Origin: Streptomyces piniterrae
GTDB lineage: Bacteria > Actinomycetota > Actinomycetes > Streptomycetales > Streptomycetaceae
Length of the DNA stretch: 64,000 nt
NCBI RefSeq assembly: GCF_005048155.1
Contig: NZ_SUMB01000002.1
Location: forward strand, 868,001 to 932,000
Direction: 5' to 3'
A model generated the notes under the pieces. That model saw nothing but the letters and a program-made list of their open reading frames with translations. It did not search any database and was not told the origin of the DNA. Made by a program: the position numbers and the translations under genes. Of this stretch, positions 51,948 to 60,719 are shown one piece after another. Position 1 is the first letter of the stretch, and every line of letters begins with the position of its first letter.

Positions 51948-52989
51948 TCAGAGCATCAGCAGTAGCCGCGTGTGCGGTACCAGCTTCCGGTTCACGCTGG
52001 TGCTCTGTACAAAGATGGTGAAGTCGTCGTTGTGGTCGGGCTTGACGCGGACTTCCTGGTCCGGCAGGCCGAGCAGGGCTCGGGCCTCCGGTCCGGTGTA
52101 GACCCGGTCTGTTTTCTTCTCCAGCACCGCAATTTGCTTCTGCGCCTGGACTTTCTCCGACTTGCTGAGCTGGTAGAAGGCGCAGCCGGTGCGGTAGGTG
52201 TGTCCGCATTCGACGACCCAGTTTCGGATTGTCGCTTCGCGAGCCACGGGGATCAGTTGGTACTTGGAGGGGTTTACCGGGGTGAGCCCGGCGGCCTTTA
52301 TGGTGTCCTTGTTGACGGCCTCGGCGCCCGTGGAAAATACACGCTCGTGATCCGCGGACGCCGCGGGCGCGGCCCACCATGAAATTCTCGGTTGCCTGCT
52401 GGATGACCTGCCCGGCCTCCTCCAGACCCCGTGTGCTTGTGGCGTCCCAGATGGCGATGTTGTCCTTCGGGAAACCGCACTGCATGGCCTCGCGCTTGCC
52501 CATCTGGTCCGGTACGAGGACGGCCAGTGTCCAGTTGTCTTCCTGCGTCTCGATCATTGTGGCCACGGCCTGCACCAGTTCACGGGGATTGCCGGCAGGG
52601 GAGTCCACGCAGCGGTGACTTGCGTTTTCCTGCCCGTCGGTCAGTACGAACGTCAGGAAGCTGTGGTCGCCGTAAAGTTGAGCGGTCTGCGCCAGCTCCC
52701 GCTGCGAATTCAGTGTGGCCGCCAGCAGAGCTGTCATTCCTCCAACCTGGTACAGCTGCTTCAGGGATGGCATCCGCAGCACGTCCTTGTCGTAGATGAC
52801 GCACTTCACCTTGTCCGCGAAGACGTACACCGTGACGCGGGTTTCCTGGTCGAGTTCCTTCGATCGGCGCGCCAGGTAGGCAATCTGCTGGTCGGCGACT
52901 TCGACGACCTTGCGGCTCAGGTGTGACATGGACGAACTGGCATCCAGTACAAGAGCGACGTGATTGATGTAGTTCTGGCTTCCGGACAT
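51948..52989 (-). pseudogene. von Willebrand factor A domain protein with frameshift
   Basis: The 5' part (ATG 52989) is a good vWA domain: LVLDASSSMSHLS (MIDAS DxSxS), GGMTALLAATL (MIDAS Thr) and FVLTDGQENAS (third MIDAS Asp). The frame breaks at about 52332, inside GRARGVRGSR. The downstream frame, from VFSTGAEAVNKDTIKAAGL to the stop at 51948, reads as the natural C-terminal half, with CGHTYRTGCAFYQLSKSEKV and GPEARALLGLPDQEVRVK. One extra base (or two missing) separates them. Otherwise uninterrupted, so either a recent mutation or sequence error. Function of the family unknown. Confidence 0.78.
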
Positions 52990-53794
52990 AACTGCTCCCC
53001 CTCTTCCGACTTGGTGTACTCAGCCTCTCACCCACCACTGACAATCGATCTTGGATCCAGGCGGAGGCAGATACGGAGGCCTGAACTCCACGAGTGGACG
53101 TCCCCCGGCCTGTGCCTTCACCCGTGCCGTATCAGCGGGCTGTCCAGGCGAGAGCCGACCGCCTGAACCGGGTGCTCCGCACGGGGGCGGGAAGCGGCCC
53201 GCAGGCCGCACGGTGGGCGGGGGCCAGTCCGCAGGCCGCACCACGGTTCACCAAGACGCGGCAAGCGGCCGCAGGGTGCCACATCTGCCACCGGGGCCGG
53301 CACGCCACGTCTGCCGTTGGTCCAGCACCCTGGCGTCGCGCGAATCGGCCGGCGCTTCCACCCGCCAGGACACCTGCCGGGGTCGTGCTGAAACCCTCTG
53401 AGCTCAAGGCCCTGGGCAGCTCGGCGGGCAGCTGCTGTGCCCGCTCCGGCAGCACTTCTCTCCACGTGTCCTGCACCCCGCGACTCGCGTCCCGCGGCAC
53501 CGCGACCATCCCGGCCGCCGGCGCCCCTCTCCACTGTCGCGGCCACCGACACCCCGCACCGGCACTCCCAAAGGTCGCCCCGGCAGCAACCCCGAATCCG
53601 CGACTTCTTTGGGAGCGGGTGGCCGGCCATCAACCGGGCAAGCCGGGGTTCGGCGGGGCGTAGTGCCATACCAGGGGCGCATCGGCATACCTCGGGCCTG
53701 GAGAGGGGGCAGGGTGGGCCGGACATCGCTGCGTGAGTAGGGTGGTCCGCCACCCAGGGGGCTGGGGCGGCGACCGGAGGAAACGGACAACCGC
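52990..53794. other. 800-bp stretch without a supported gene
   Basis: Long frames exist on both strands because of the GC content, but none has a ribosome binding site, domain or plausible amino-acid composition. Short internal repeats of CCGCAGGCCGCAC occur near 53200-53240. Confidence 0.4.
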
Positions 53795-54703
53795 ATGGAC
53801 TACTGCGTTGGATGCGGGAGCTATCTCGGCGGAGCAAAGGCGTGTCCGGAGTGTGCCGGCGCGCACGCTGGCGCAGCCACTGGGAGCCCCCCACCACGGC
53901 CGCACCCCCTCTACCAGAGCCGCCTCCCGCTGATGCCCGAGCCACCGGGCTACGAGCACACGGGAACGCACGGGTACGACGGGGGTTTTGAGGCTCCGCA
54001 CGCCTACGAGCAGACGCAGGCGTACGAGCCGATGGAGTCCTACGAGGCAGGCCCGCTTCCCGAACAGGACGGCGAGCCCGGACCCGGCCCGGCCGACCCG
54101 GACCTCGACTCCGGCGCAGCCACCGGCTATGCCGCTGCGGGTGCGGGTGCGGGTGCGGGTGCGGGTGCGGGTGCCGGTCCCGGTGAGAGTGACGGTGATG
54201 GTGACGGCACCGACGGGTACGCCTCCCGTCGGACGTCGGCGACCCGCCGCCGTGGCAAGGGCCCGCGCCGGGCACGACGACGCAAAAACGGGAGGGCCAG
54301 GCTGGCCCTCGGCGTCGCGGGCGGGATCGTACTGGTCGGTGTCGTCGCGACAGGCCTGTCTGGGGAACTGCTGCCCACCGGGCTCACGCCCAGCAAGGAG
54401 ACGGAGTCACAGGCGTCGGCCACCCCCGTCGACGCGTCCGCCACCGCGCACCCCTCACCCGGCGAGACCGCGGAAGGGTCGGCTCGTCCGTCGCATTCCG
54501 CGAAGCCGTCCGCATCAACATCGCACGCCGTGTCCCACTCGGCGGTTCCCGTATCCGCGACCACGGCGCCGCCCGCCGCCACCCGGGCCACGACCAAGGA
54601 ACCGCCCCAGCCGGCGCCGTCGCCCACGAACGCGGGGACGAAGCCGACGCCCACACCCCGCCCCACGCGGCCGCCGTCCTGCTTCCTCTTCTGGTGCTCC
54701 TAG
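53795..54703 (+). CDS. Zinc-ribbon, single-pass membrane protein
   Basis: 302 residues, ATG 53795. The N-terminal MDYCVGCGSYLGGAKACPEC is a zinc-ribbon. A long acidic/Gly-rich cytoplasmic linker includes an (Ala-Gly)6 tract from a (GCGGGT)6 minisatellite at 54137-54172. A basic stretch RRRGKGPRRARRRKNGR precedes one transmembrane helix (about 173-196). The outside part is Ser/Thr/Pro-rich and ends FLFWCS. The architecture recalls Streptomyces sporulation/osmosensing membrane proteins with zinc ribbons, but the role is unknown. Confidence 0.7.
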   Translation: MDYCVGCGSYLGGAKACPECAGAHAGAATGSPPPRPHPLYQSRLPLMPEPPGYEHTGTHGYDGGFEAPHAYEQTQAYEPMESYEAGPLPEQDGEPGPGPADPDLDSGAATGYAAAGAGAGAGAGAGAGPGESDGDGDGTDGYASRRTSATRRRGKGPRRARRRKNGRARLALGVAGGIVLVGVVATGLSGELLPTGLTPSKETESQASATPVDASATAHPSPGETAEGSARPSHSAKPSASTSHAVSHSAVPVSATTAPPAATRATTKEPPQPAPSPTNAGTKPTPTPRPTRPPSCFLFWCS

Positions 54704-54911
54704 ACGACCGCCCGAGTCGCCGGTGACGTCGCTCACCTGTGCGGGTCCTGCGGCGCGGGGCGGGTACGAGGATCATGGGTGAGGCGCTGAAGCAGCCGTC
54801 CTTGGCGGCGTCGGGTCCGTCGGTTCCGCCGTCCGCCGCCGCGCGGGTGCTGCTTCGCGCCGCACACCACACCGCTCCACTCCATCACGGCATGAAGGAT
54901 GCAGTTCGACG

Positions 54912-56045
54912 ATGACGAACCCCGCCGACGTACCCGCCGTCCGCCCGAGCCGTCGTTCGATACGGACCGCCACGGTGATGGCGACGGCTGCGGCGCTCGC
55001 CGTGGCGCTGCTCGCCGGATGCTCGACCGACGTCCAGCACAAGCCCGGTCACCCACGACCGACGCCCTCCCCGCACGCGAGCCACAAGGACCGGGCCAAG
55101 CCCGAAGCTCCCAAGCCAACACCCACCCAGCACCCGAGCCCTTCGCCCACCCCTGAGCCGGCGGGCTTCTCGCCGTACGTGGACACCTTGCTCAAGCCCT
55201 CGTTGGACCTCCTCAAGGGCGCCCAGGAAACTGGGGTGAAGGAGTACACCCTGGCCTTCGTCTCCCCGGGGGGCGGCTGCGTGCCCAAGTGGGGCGGCCG
55301 GCAGCCGCTGGACGCCAACCCGGTGGCACGGCAAGCAGACCGGCTTAGGGCCCGGGGCGGCAACGTACGCGTGTCCTTCGGCGGACAGAGCGGCAACGAA
55401 CTCGCCAGGGCCTGCGGCTCGGTGGACGCGCTGATGAAGGCATATCGCACGGTCATCGACACCTACGATCTCACGAAGGTCGACTTCGACCTGGAAGGCC
55501 CCGCTCTGACGGACACCCGAGCCAACGAGCTCCGCGCCCGGGCCGTCGCACGGCTCCAGCAGCAGCGCAGGAACCTGGACGTCTCCTTCACCCTCCCCGT
55601 GATGCCGTCGGGTCTGAACCGGCACTCCGTCGCTGCGCTGGCGGCCGCGAAGAAGTACGGGCTGCGAGTGTCCACCGTCAACATCATGGCCATGGACTAC
55701 GGCACCTTCTACGACGGCGACATGGGCGCCTACGCCATCGCCGCCGCCACTGCCACCCACAAGCAGCTCAAGACGGTGCTGGGCATCCGGGACGACGCCA
55801 CGGCATGGCGGACCGTCGCCGTCACGCCCATGATCGGTGTCAACGACGTCAAGGGCGAAGTCTTCACCACCGCCGACGCGGCGCAGCTCAAGAGGTTCGC
55901 CGACTCCAAGGGACTCGGCCGGCTGTCGATGTGGTCGGTCACCAGGGACAAGCCCTGCGCCAAGGGTGGCGAGGCGAAGGCGTTGGCGACCTGTTCGAGC
56001 ATCGGCAAGGGCGCGAACGCATTCGCCCGCATTTTTGCCGGCTGA
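54912..56045 (+). CDS. GH18 chitinase-like lipoprotein
   Basis: 377 residues, ATG 54912. Lipobox LLAGC with Cys37 predicts a lipoprotein; a 45-residue Pro/Ser/His linker follows. The GH18 barrel carries KVDFDLEGP (residues 189-197), the DxxDxDxE catalytic sequence with Glu195 as acid, and VRVSFGGQSG as the first conserved strand. The size and missing chitin-binding insertion fit the non-secreted-matrix, family-18 type found in actinobacteria. Anchored outside the cell; may act on chitin or on endogenous glycans. Confidence 0.85.
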   Translation: MTNPADVPAVRPSRRSIRTATVMATAAALAVALLAGCSTDVQHKPGHPRPTPSPHASHKDRAKPEAPKPTPTQHPSPSPTPEPAGFSPYVDTLLKPSLDLLKGAQETGVKEYTLAFVSPGGGCVPKWGGRQPLDANPVARQADRLRARGGNVRVSFGGQSGNELARACGSVDALMKAYRTVIDTYDLTKVDFDLEGPALTDTRANELRARAVARLQQQRRNLDVSFTLPVMPSGLNRHSVAALAAAKKYGLRVSTVNIMAMDYGTFYDGDMGAYAIAAATATHKQLKTVLGIRDDATAWRTVAVTPMIGVNDVKGEVFTTADAAQLKRFADSKGLGRLSMWSVTRDKPCAKGGEAKALATCSSIGKGANAFARIFAG

Positions 56046-56367
56046 CCCACAATCCAGACGGCGCTGTTCAGCCCCGTCGGCGGCTCCGGTCGGTCCTGTC
56101 CGCGCGCCGCAGACGTCCACGCCTGACCCGGACTGGGTCCGACGCACGCCGCGATGGGCCCAGGTCTGCCGGGCGCAGGTACCGCGCTGGCGCAACGGCC
56201 GTTGACGGCAACGCCGGCCATGAATGCTCCCGCCCTGATCGGGCGGGCAGACCGTGCTGGTGTGTCGGAGAGACTGGCCGCACTCCGTCTCGCTGCCATC
56301 CTCGCCATCCTCATCACCGCGCTGAGGAAGAGGCAGGCCCGGTAGGGCTCTGGATGCGCTTGGCCGA

Positions 56368-56407
56368 CTTCGGTGGCACAGGACAACGGTGTCTTGTGCC
56401 ACCGAAG
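56368..56407. repeat. 18-bp stem-loop containing a shared TGGCACAGGACAA sequence
   Basis: CTTCGGTGGCACAGGACA (56368-56385), loop ACGG, TGTCTTGTGCCACCGAAG (56390-56407): one wobble. The core TGGCACAGGACAA recurs at 56981-56993, near the other hairpins of 57.0 kb, suggesting dispersed copies of one structured element. Confidence 0.7.
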
Positions 56408-56483
56408 TTTGAGCACGTGCCATCGAACGTTGAGCAACGGAAGTTCGTGACACCTAATGAGGCACTTATCGCCTCCCCAACTA

Positions 56484-56514
56484 TTGACACATAAAGTATG
56501 CAAACGGCTACCAT
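56484..56514 (+). promoter_or_regulatory. Candidate promoter for a small membrane protein gene
   Basis: TTGACA (56484-56489) is a consensus -35; TACCAT (56509-56514) is a weak -10 at 19 bp. It lies in an AT-rich segment 130 bp before the small gene at 56643. Confidence 0.4.
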
Positions 56515-56642
56515 CAGTCGCGTAAGGGATGCGCAGCCGCGCAGCCCGACCCCCTACACCTCTCATGCCCCACCCGCTACGGGTCCACAAGCGCCCCGGA
56601 GCAGATCTGCTACCGGGGCTCGCCGAGGAGAAGGGGGCCGGG

Positions 56643-56834
56643 ATGCATGACGGCTGGACCGGGGTCGCGATCGGGGTGATTGGAAGTGTGACGTTCGTAG
56701 TCACCTACGCCCTGCACGTGATGTCCGGACTGGCGGAGAGGACGGCCAGGACCGTCCGCGCGCTGAAGACCGCCAAGGCGGAAATCAAGCGCCCCGCCAA
56801 GGATGACAACGACACGGGTAACAACGCCCAGTAG
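56643..56834 (+). CDS. Small single-pass membrane protein
   Basis: 63 residues, ATG 56643 with GAGGAGAAGG upstream. A hydrophobic helix GVAIGVIGSVTFVVTYALHV (residues 7-26) is followed by a basic, charged tail (TARTVRALKTAKAEIKRPAK). No family recognised. Confidence 0.55.
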   Translation: MHDGWTGVAIGVIGSVTFVVTYALHVMSGLAERTARTVRALKTAKAEIKRPAKDDNDTGNNAQ

Positions 56835-57007
56835 TCGGGACGGCCCCCGCAAGCATCCCGCGGGGGCCGTCAACTCGTTCTGGGCCGCCAGTAGTTCTCG
56901 TAGAGCGTCCTGCGCCCTGGGGTTGCCGCGCCAAGCGGCGCCCCCAAGCCACGACCTGCCGTGAATGGCTCAGCCTTCTATGGCACAGGACAAACGGCTG
57001 TGACTGA

Positions 57008-57042
57008 GTGCTTCAGCTGGCGGACATCGCCAACTGAAGCAC
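57008..57042. repeat. 15-bp stem-loop
   Basis: GTGCTTCAGCTGGCG (57008-57022), loop GACAT, CGCCAACTGAAGCAC (57028-57042) with one mismatch. It lies between the small membrane-protein gene and the palindromic block at 57.1 kb; probably a terminator or part of the repeated structures in this region. Confidence 0.6.
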
Positions 57043-57063
57043 TTATCCAACACATCAAATTTG

Positions 57064-57127
57064 TCAAGTAGGGGTGTCTTGAACGGTTGTGTCACGCGCC
57101 CCAATTGGGGCGCGTGACACAACCGTT
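57064..57127. repeat. Left palindromic flanking element
   Basis: A perfect 46-bp palindrome with no loop (57082-57127: AACGGTTGTGTCACGCGCC and its complement, centre CCAATTGG), preceded by TCAAGTAGGGGTGTCTT. The reverse complement of a closely related sequence, including the outer TCAA and GGGGTGTCTT parts, stands at 58469-58535. Together they form imperfect inverted flanks around the secreted hydrolase gene. Confidence 0.75.
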
Positions 57128-57377
57128 TCCCCCAAACGCCCGCACTCGCCGTGCGCGCCGGGCGCGTCCCCCTGCACAACCCTCGCCTGCTCTGGTCAAC
57201 CGAGCACTGCGGGCGCAGTGTGTTGATCACCGGTGAGCCCGCACGCGCGGGAGCGCTCCTCCCGATGGCTGCTGGAGCCCTCGGGATGGTAGGGGGCAGG
57301 CCTGTGGCCTGCATGTTTCTGTCTTCGGCTCAGCTCAGCAGCCCCTGGCTGCCGTACTACGGAATGTTGAGGCACAT

Positions 57378-58460
57378 GTGACCCGATTTCGAAATAGCGT
57401 GCGAGTGCGGTGTGTTCTCGGGCTGGCCGCGCTGCTGGCGGTGTGTGTGCCCAGCGGGGCAGCGCAGGCAGCGCCGGCCTCGTGCCAGGGCGCCGACATC
57501 CCCGTCACCGGTGTCGTGTCGGCGACGATGCACGGCACCCTGTGCGTGCCCGCGGGTGGTACGGCCGACACGGTGATGGTGCTGGTGCCCGGAGGGACGT
57601 ACAACCACACCTACTGGGACTTCCCGTACCAACCCGAGACGTACAACTTCCGCCAGGCCATGAACGGTGCCGGCTATGCCACCTTCGTCGTGGACCGGCT
57701 TGGAACCGGCGCGAGCTCACGCCCGCCCAGCATCCTGGTCACCGCGTCCGTCCAGGCCGGGGCCGTGCACCAGGTGATCCAGGCACTGCGCGGCGGCCGG
57801 ATCGGCGGCACGGACTTCCGCAAGGTCATCCTCGGCGGCCATTCGCTCGGCTCGCTGATCAGCGTCATCGAAACGGGCACCTACAACGACGCGGACGCCG
57901 TGGTGCTCACAGGCATCACCCACCGGATCGTCGCCCAGAATCTCGTGGACATCTTCACCTCGTCCCTCTACCCCGCGGCCCTGGACCCGGCATTCGCCGG
58001 AAAAACCTACGACCCGGGGTACCTGACCACGAGGCCCGGCACCCGGGGCACCGACTTCTACGCCCCCGCGACCACCGACCCCGCGGTGCTCGCCACGGAT
58101 GAGGACACCAAGGACGTGTTCAGCGCGGCCGAGGCGGCCGACGGTCTCGGTGTGGCCGCACTCCTGCCGTACTCCCGTCAGATCCAGCACCCGGTCCTGC
58201 TCGCCGTCGGCGACCAGGACCGATTCTTCTGCGACTCCCTGGCCGGCAACTGCGCCAGCGCGGCGACGCTCAAGGCCCAGGAGGACCCGTACTTCGGATC
58301 TGCGGCCTGCCTGCACACATACGTTCAGCCCGGGGCGGGCCACGACCTGAATCTGGCCACCAACACCGTCCCGTACCAGCGGGCGGTACGGGACTGGGCC
58401 GACACATTCGTCGGAACGGGGCCCGAACCGGTCACGCCGCCCGCCAAGGCCTGTGTCTAG
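57378..58460 (+). CDS. Secreted alpha/beta hydrolase
   Basis: 360 residues, GTG 57378 (GAGG about 8 nt upstream). A Sec signal ends near AAQAAPASC. Fold motifs: MVLVPGGTYNHTYW (oxyanion region), YATFVVDRLGTG and the nucleophile elbow GGHSLGSLISV. Asp in VGDQDRFFC and His in PGAGHDLNLATN complete the triad. Extracellular esterase/lipase-like; substrate unknown. Flanked by the paired palindromic elements, so it may have arrived as a cassette. Confidence 0.85.
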   Translation: MTRFRNSVRVRCVLGLAALLAVCVPSGAAQAAPASCQGADIPVTGVVSATMHGTLCVPAGGTADTVMVLVPGGTYNHTYWDFPYQPETYNFRQAMNGAGYATFVVDRLGTGASSRPPSILVTASVQAGAVHQVIQALRGGRIGGTDFRKVILGGHSLGSLISVIETGTYNDADAVVLTGITHRIVAQNLVDIFTSSLYPAALDPAFAGKTYDPGYLTTRPGTRGTDFYAPATTDPAVLATDEDTKDVFSAAEAADGLGVAALLPYSRQIQHPVLLAVGDQDRFFCDSLAGNCASAATLKAQEDPYFGSAACLHTYVQPGAGHDLNLATNTVPYQRAVRDWADTFVGTGPEPVTPPAKACV

Positions 58461-58468
58461 GGGGCTTT

Positions 58469-58535
58469 AATGGTTGTGTCACGAAACCCAATTGGGGCGC
58501 GTGACGCAACCATTGAAGACACCCCAAGTAGTTGA
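58469..58535. repeat. Right palindromic flanking element
   Basis: A 46-bp imperfect palindrome (58469-58514, again centred on CCAATTGG) plus GAAGACACCCCAAGTAGTTGA. Read on the minus strand it aligns with the left element at 57064-57127, sharing GGGGTGTCTT, GTCACGCGCCCCAATTGGG and GTGACACAACC. It starts 8 bp after the hydrolase stop and could double as a terminator. Confidence 0.72.
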
Positions 58536-58637
58536 GCTTTTGCCCTGGTTGACCTCGACGATCGGCAGCAGGGATGCTGACGGCGGGATGTTCAGTTCCC
58601 GTGCCGTCGGGCCCGATGACGTCGGCACATCGGCGAG

Positions 58638-59048
58638 GTGTTCGAGCAGGTCGTCGAGGGCGCCTTGGCCGTCCTCGACGCCAGCGTGTTCTTCGTCTTA
58701 GGTACTGCCGCCGCGTTTGCCGTGCCGCAGGCGGTGGATGCCCTGCAACCGGCGGTGGGCGGCCCTCCGTACGCGTGGGCCGTCACCGCCTGTGCGGTCG
58801 CCTATGGGGGCACGGCGGCGGCCTATGCGGTCGCCTCGGTGCCCGTGGCGGGGCCGGTGGTCGTGCAGCCGGGTGCGTCGGCCACTCGGCGTTCCTGGCG
58901 TACGGCGGCCGTAGCGGCAATGGCGCTGTTCGTGACCGCGGTGGGCTGTGGAGTGCTGGCTCTGGCCTACCCGTCGTGGGCGCAGGTGTGGCAAGTGGCC
59001 AGCGCGGTTTCCGGTGTTGCCAGTGCCGCCGCTGCCGTTCGCGGATGA
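58638..59048 (+). CDS. Small multi-pass membrane protein
   Basis: 136 residues, GTG 58638. Three or four hydrophobic segments (ALAVLDASVFFVLGTAAAF, WAVTACAVAYGGTAAAYAV, TAAVAAMALFVTAVGCGVL), little else. No ribosome binding site of note. Its 3' end overlaps the start of the methyltransferase remnant at 59032, which suggests the two were fused by rearrangement. Reality of the gene is moderately likely. Confidence 0.45.
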   Translation: MFEQVVEGALAVLDASVFFVLGTAAAFAVPQAVDALQPAVGGPPYAWAVTACAVAYGGTAAAYAVASVPVAGPVVVQPGASATRRSWRTAAVAAMALFVTAVGCGVLALAYPSWAQVWQVASAVSGVASAAAAVRG

Positions 59049-59519
59049 AGCCTTCGACCTGGTGGTCGGGTGTCACCCGGTGGCCACCTGGTGGGAGGAG
59101 GTCGCTTGTGTCCTGCAACCCGGCGGCACGTACCTCTCCCAGCAGGTCGGCCCGTCCAGCGTTCTCGGGCTCGTTGAGTAGTTCCTTGGACCGCAGTCAC
59201 CTGAGCCGCGAGGCAAGCGCCGCGCAGACGACGCCGTGCCGCTACTGAGGCCGCCGGCTTGTCTGGAGGTCCTCGGCCTGCGCTCGGAGTCCTTGCGTAC
59301 CGAGTTCTTCGATGTCGGCGCGGTGATCTACTTTCTGCGGAAAGCGATCTGGATGGTCCCCGGGTTCACCGTCTACCAGTACCTACCAGTACCAGTGCCT
59401 ACCAGTACCAGTACCAGTACCGGGACCGGCTCAGGCAGCTGCACGACTGTATCCGGAGCGGCGGCCCCTTCGTAGCATGCACCACGCGCTTCCTTGTCGA
59501 AGCCCGCGAACCCTCCTGA
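59032..59519 (+). pseudogene. C-terminal half of a SAM methyltransferase, decayed
   Basis: From 59032 the frame reads LPFADEAFDLVVGCHPVATW, WWEEVACVLQPGGTYLSQQ and VGPSSVLGLVE, typical motifs post-I to III of a methyltransferase. A TAG at 59179-59181 replaces a probable TAC in the expected EYFLGP. The same frame continues to LRSESLRTEFFDVGAVIYFL and PGFTVYQY, then runs into an (ACCAGT)n microsatellite. The ending DRLRQLHDCIRSGGPFVAC and TRFLVEARE is in another frame. The N-terminal half, with SAM motif I, is absent. So there are at least three lesions: truncation, nonsense codon and repeat-induced frameshift. Confidence 0.8.
59372..59421 (+). repeat. CTACCAGTAC microsatellite inside a pseudogene
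   Basis: Tandem copies of ACCAGT/ACCTACCAGT between 59372 and 59421 interrupt the methyltransferase remnant and shift its frame. The repeat encodes (Tyr-Gln) or (Pro-Val/Thr-Ser) depending on frame. Confidence 0.75.
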
Positions 59520-59755
59520 TGTAGGCGTCTGTTGGTCTGTGCTGATCGCGCCTGATGGGCAGCCGTCAGGGATTTCTCGAACACGCCGGGTTGGGTGGGG
59601 CGGCGGCTGGCACGGCCCTGGCGGAGCCTCGACATGGTGCTTCTCATGGGTATCGGGGCCGGCCGACGAGGCCGGCGCCGGCTCCAGCAGCCGCATGTTC
59701 CCTCGAAGCCGCTCGACAGTAGTTGTCCATGGGTTTGCTCCCCTGTCCCTGGTCC

Positions 59756-60688
59756 TCACCGGGGATGGCAGGTTGAGGACTCGCGGGCGGGATGCTCGTC
59801 GGGTAGAGGTTGGAGGGGAGTCTGACTCCTGCTGCGTCGGCCCGCGCGTGTGGGCCGGCCCAGGACGACTCCGGCCAGGACGAGTGCCAGCCCGCACACT
59901 TGCTGTACGGTCAGCACCTCTCCGGCGACTGCTGTGCCGAGCAGCACGCCGGTAACGGGGTTGAGCAGTCCGACCAGGCCCACTGTCCCTGCGGGCAGAT
60001 GCCGCAGCCCGGTGAACCAGGCCGCAAAGGCCAGCGCGGTGGCGACCAGGGTGACGTAGCCGCAGGCGAGGAGCGCCGGTGTGGAGAGTGCGGGCGGAGG
60101 ACCCTCCACGGCTGCGGCGACCGGCAGCAGGAACAGTCCTCCTGCGGTGAGCTGCCAGGCGGTCGAGGCGAGCACATCGGCACCGGTGTTCCATCGCTTG
60201 GTCAGGATGTAACCGAAGGACGACACGAGCATGGCTGCGGCCGAGGCGAGGATTCCCGGTACGCTCACCCCTCCCGCCCCTGTGAGCAGCATGAGACAGA
60301 CCCCGCCGAGCCCGATCGCGGCGCCGGCCAGGTGCGCGAGGCCGGGGCGCTCGGATACCAGGGCCCAGGCGATGAGCATCATCGCCAGCGGGGACACCGC
60401 CATGACGGTCGAGGCGATGCTCGTCGGGAGCAACTGGGAGGCGGCATAGACGAGCACGAAGAACACGCTCACGTTGAGCAGCCCGAGCACCGCGGACCGC
60501 CACCACCAGGCGCCGTGCGGTCGCTGCCTGCACAAGCCCAGCAGGACGAGGCCGGCGGGCAACGCCCGCAGGGCCGCCCCGTACAGCGGGCGGTCCGGCG
60601 GCAGGAATTCATGGGTGACGAAGTAGTTGGCTCCCCAGGCCACCGGCGCGACAGCGGTCAGTGCGACCCACCGCATATTAGCTTCCAT
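59756..60688 (-). CDS. EamA-family drug/metabolite transporter
   Basis: 310 residues from ATG 60688 (an internal ATG at 60676 is an alternative). About ten transmembrane helices in two EamA repeats: WVALTAVAPVAWGANYFVTH in the first, GILASAAAMLVSSFGYILTK in the second, and the conserved VGLVGLLNPVTGVLLG near the end. Inner-membrane exporter of small metabolites or drugs. It diverges from a marR gene with an operator spanning both starts, the standard arrangement for inducible efflux. Confidence 0.88.
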   Translation of the reverse strand: MEANMRWVALTAVAPVAWGANYFVTHEFLPPDRPLYGAALRALPAGLVLLGLCRQRPHGAWWWRSAVLGLLNVSVFFVLVYAASQLLPTSIASTVMAVSPLAMMLIAWALVSERPGLAHLAGAAIGLGGVCLMLLTGAGGVSVPGILASAAAMLVSSFGYILTKRWNTGADVLASTAWQLTAGGLFLLPVAAAVEGPPPALSTPALLACGYVTLVATALAFAAWFTGLRHLPAGTVGLVGLLNPVTGVLLGTAVAGEVLTVQQVCGLALVLAGVVLGRPTRAGRRSRSQTPLQPLPDEHPARESSTCHPR

Positions 60689-60717
60689 GGAAGACAATAT
60701 ATCTTCTGGGGAAGCTA
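60679..60717. promoter_or_regulatory. MarR operator between divergent genes
   Basis: TAGCTTCCATGGAAGA (60679-60694) and TCTTCTGGGGAAGCTA (60702-60717) form an inverted repeat; each arm is itself a partial dyad (TTCCATGGAA). The element covers the eamA start codon region and ends 2 bp before the marR ATG (60720), so bound MarR would block both genes. Confidence 0.78.
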
Positions 60718-60719
60718 TT

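Noticed and set aside
53118..54275. 385-codon minus-strand frame with His/Arg-rich repeats
   Set aside because: Opposite the GCGGGT minisatellite and zinc-ribbon gene; low complexity, no start signal.
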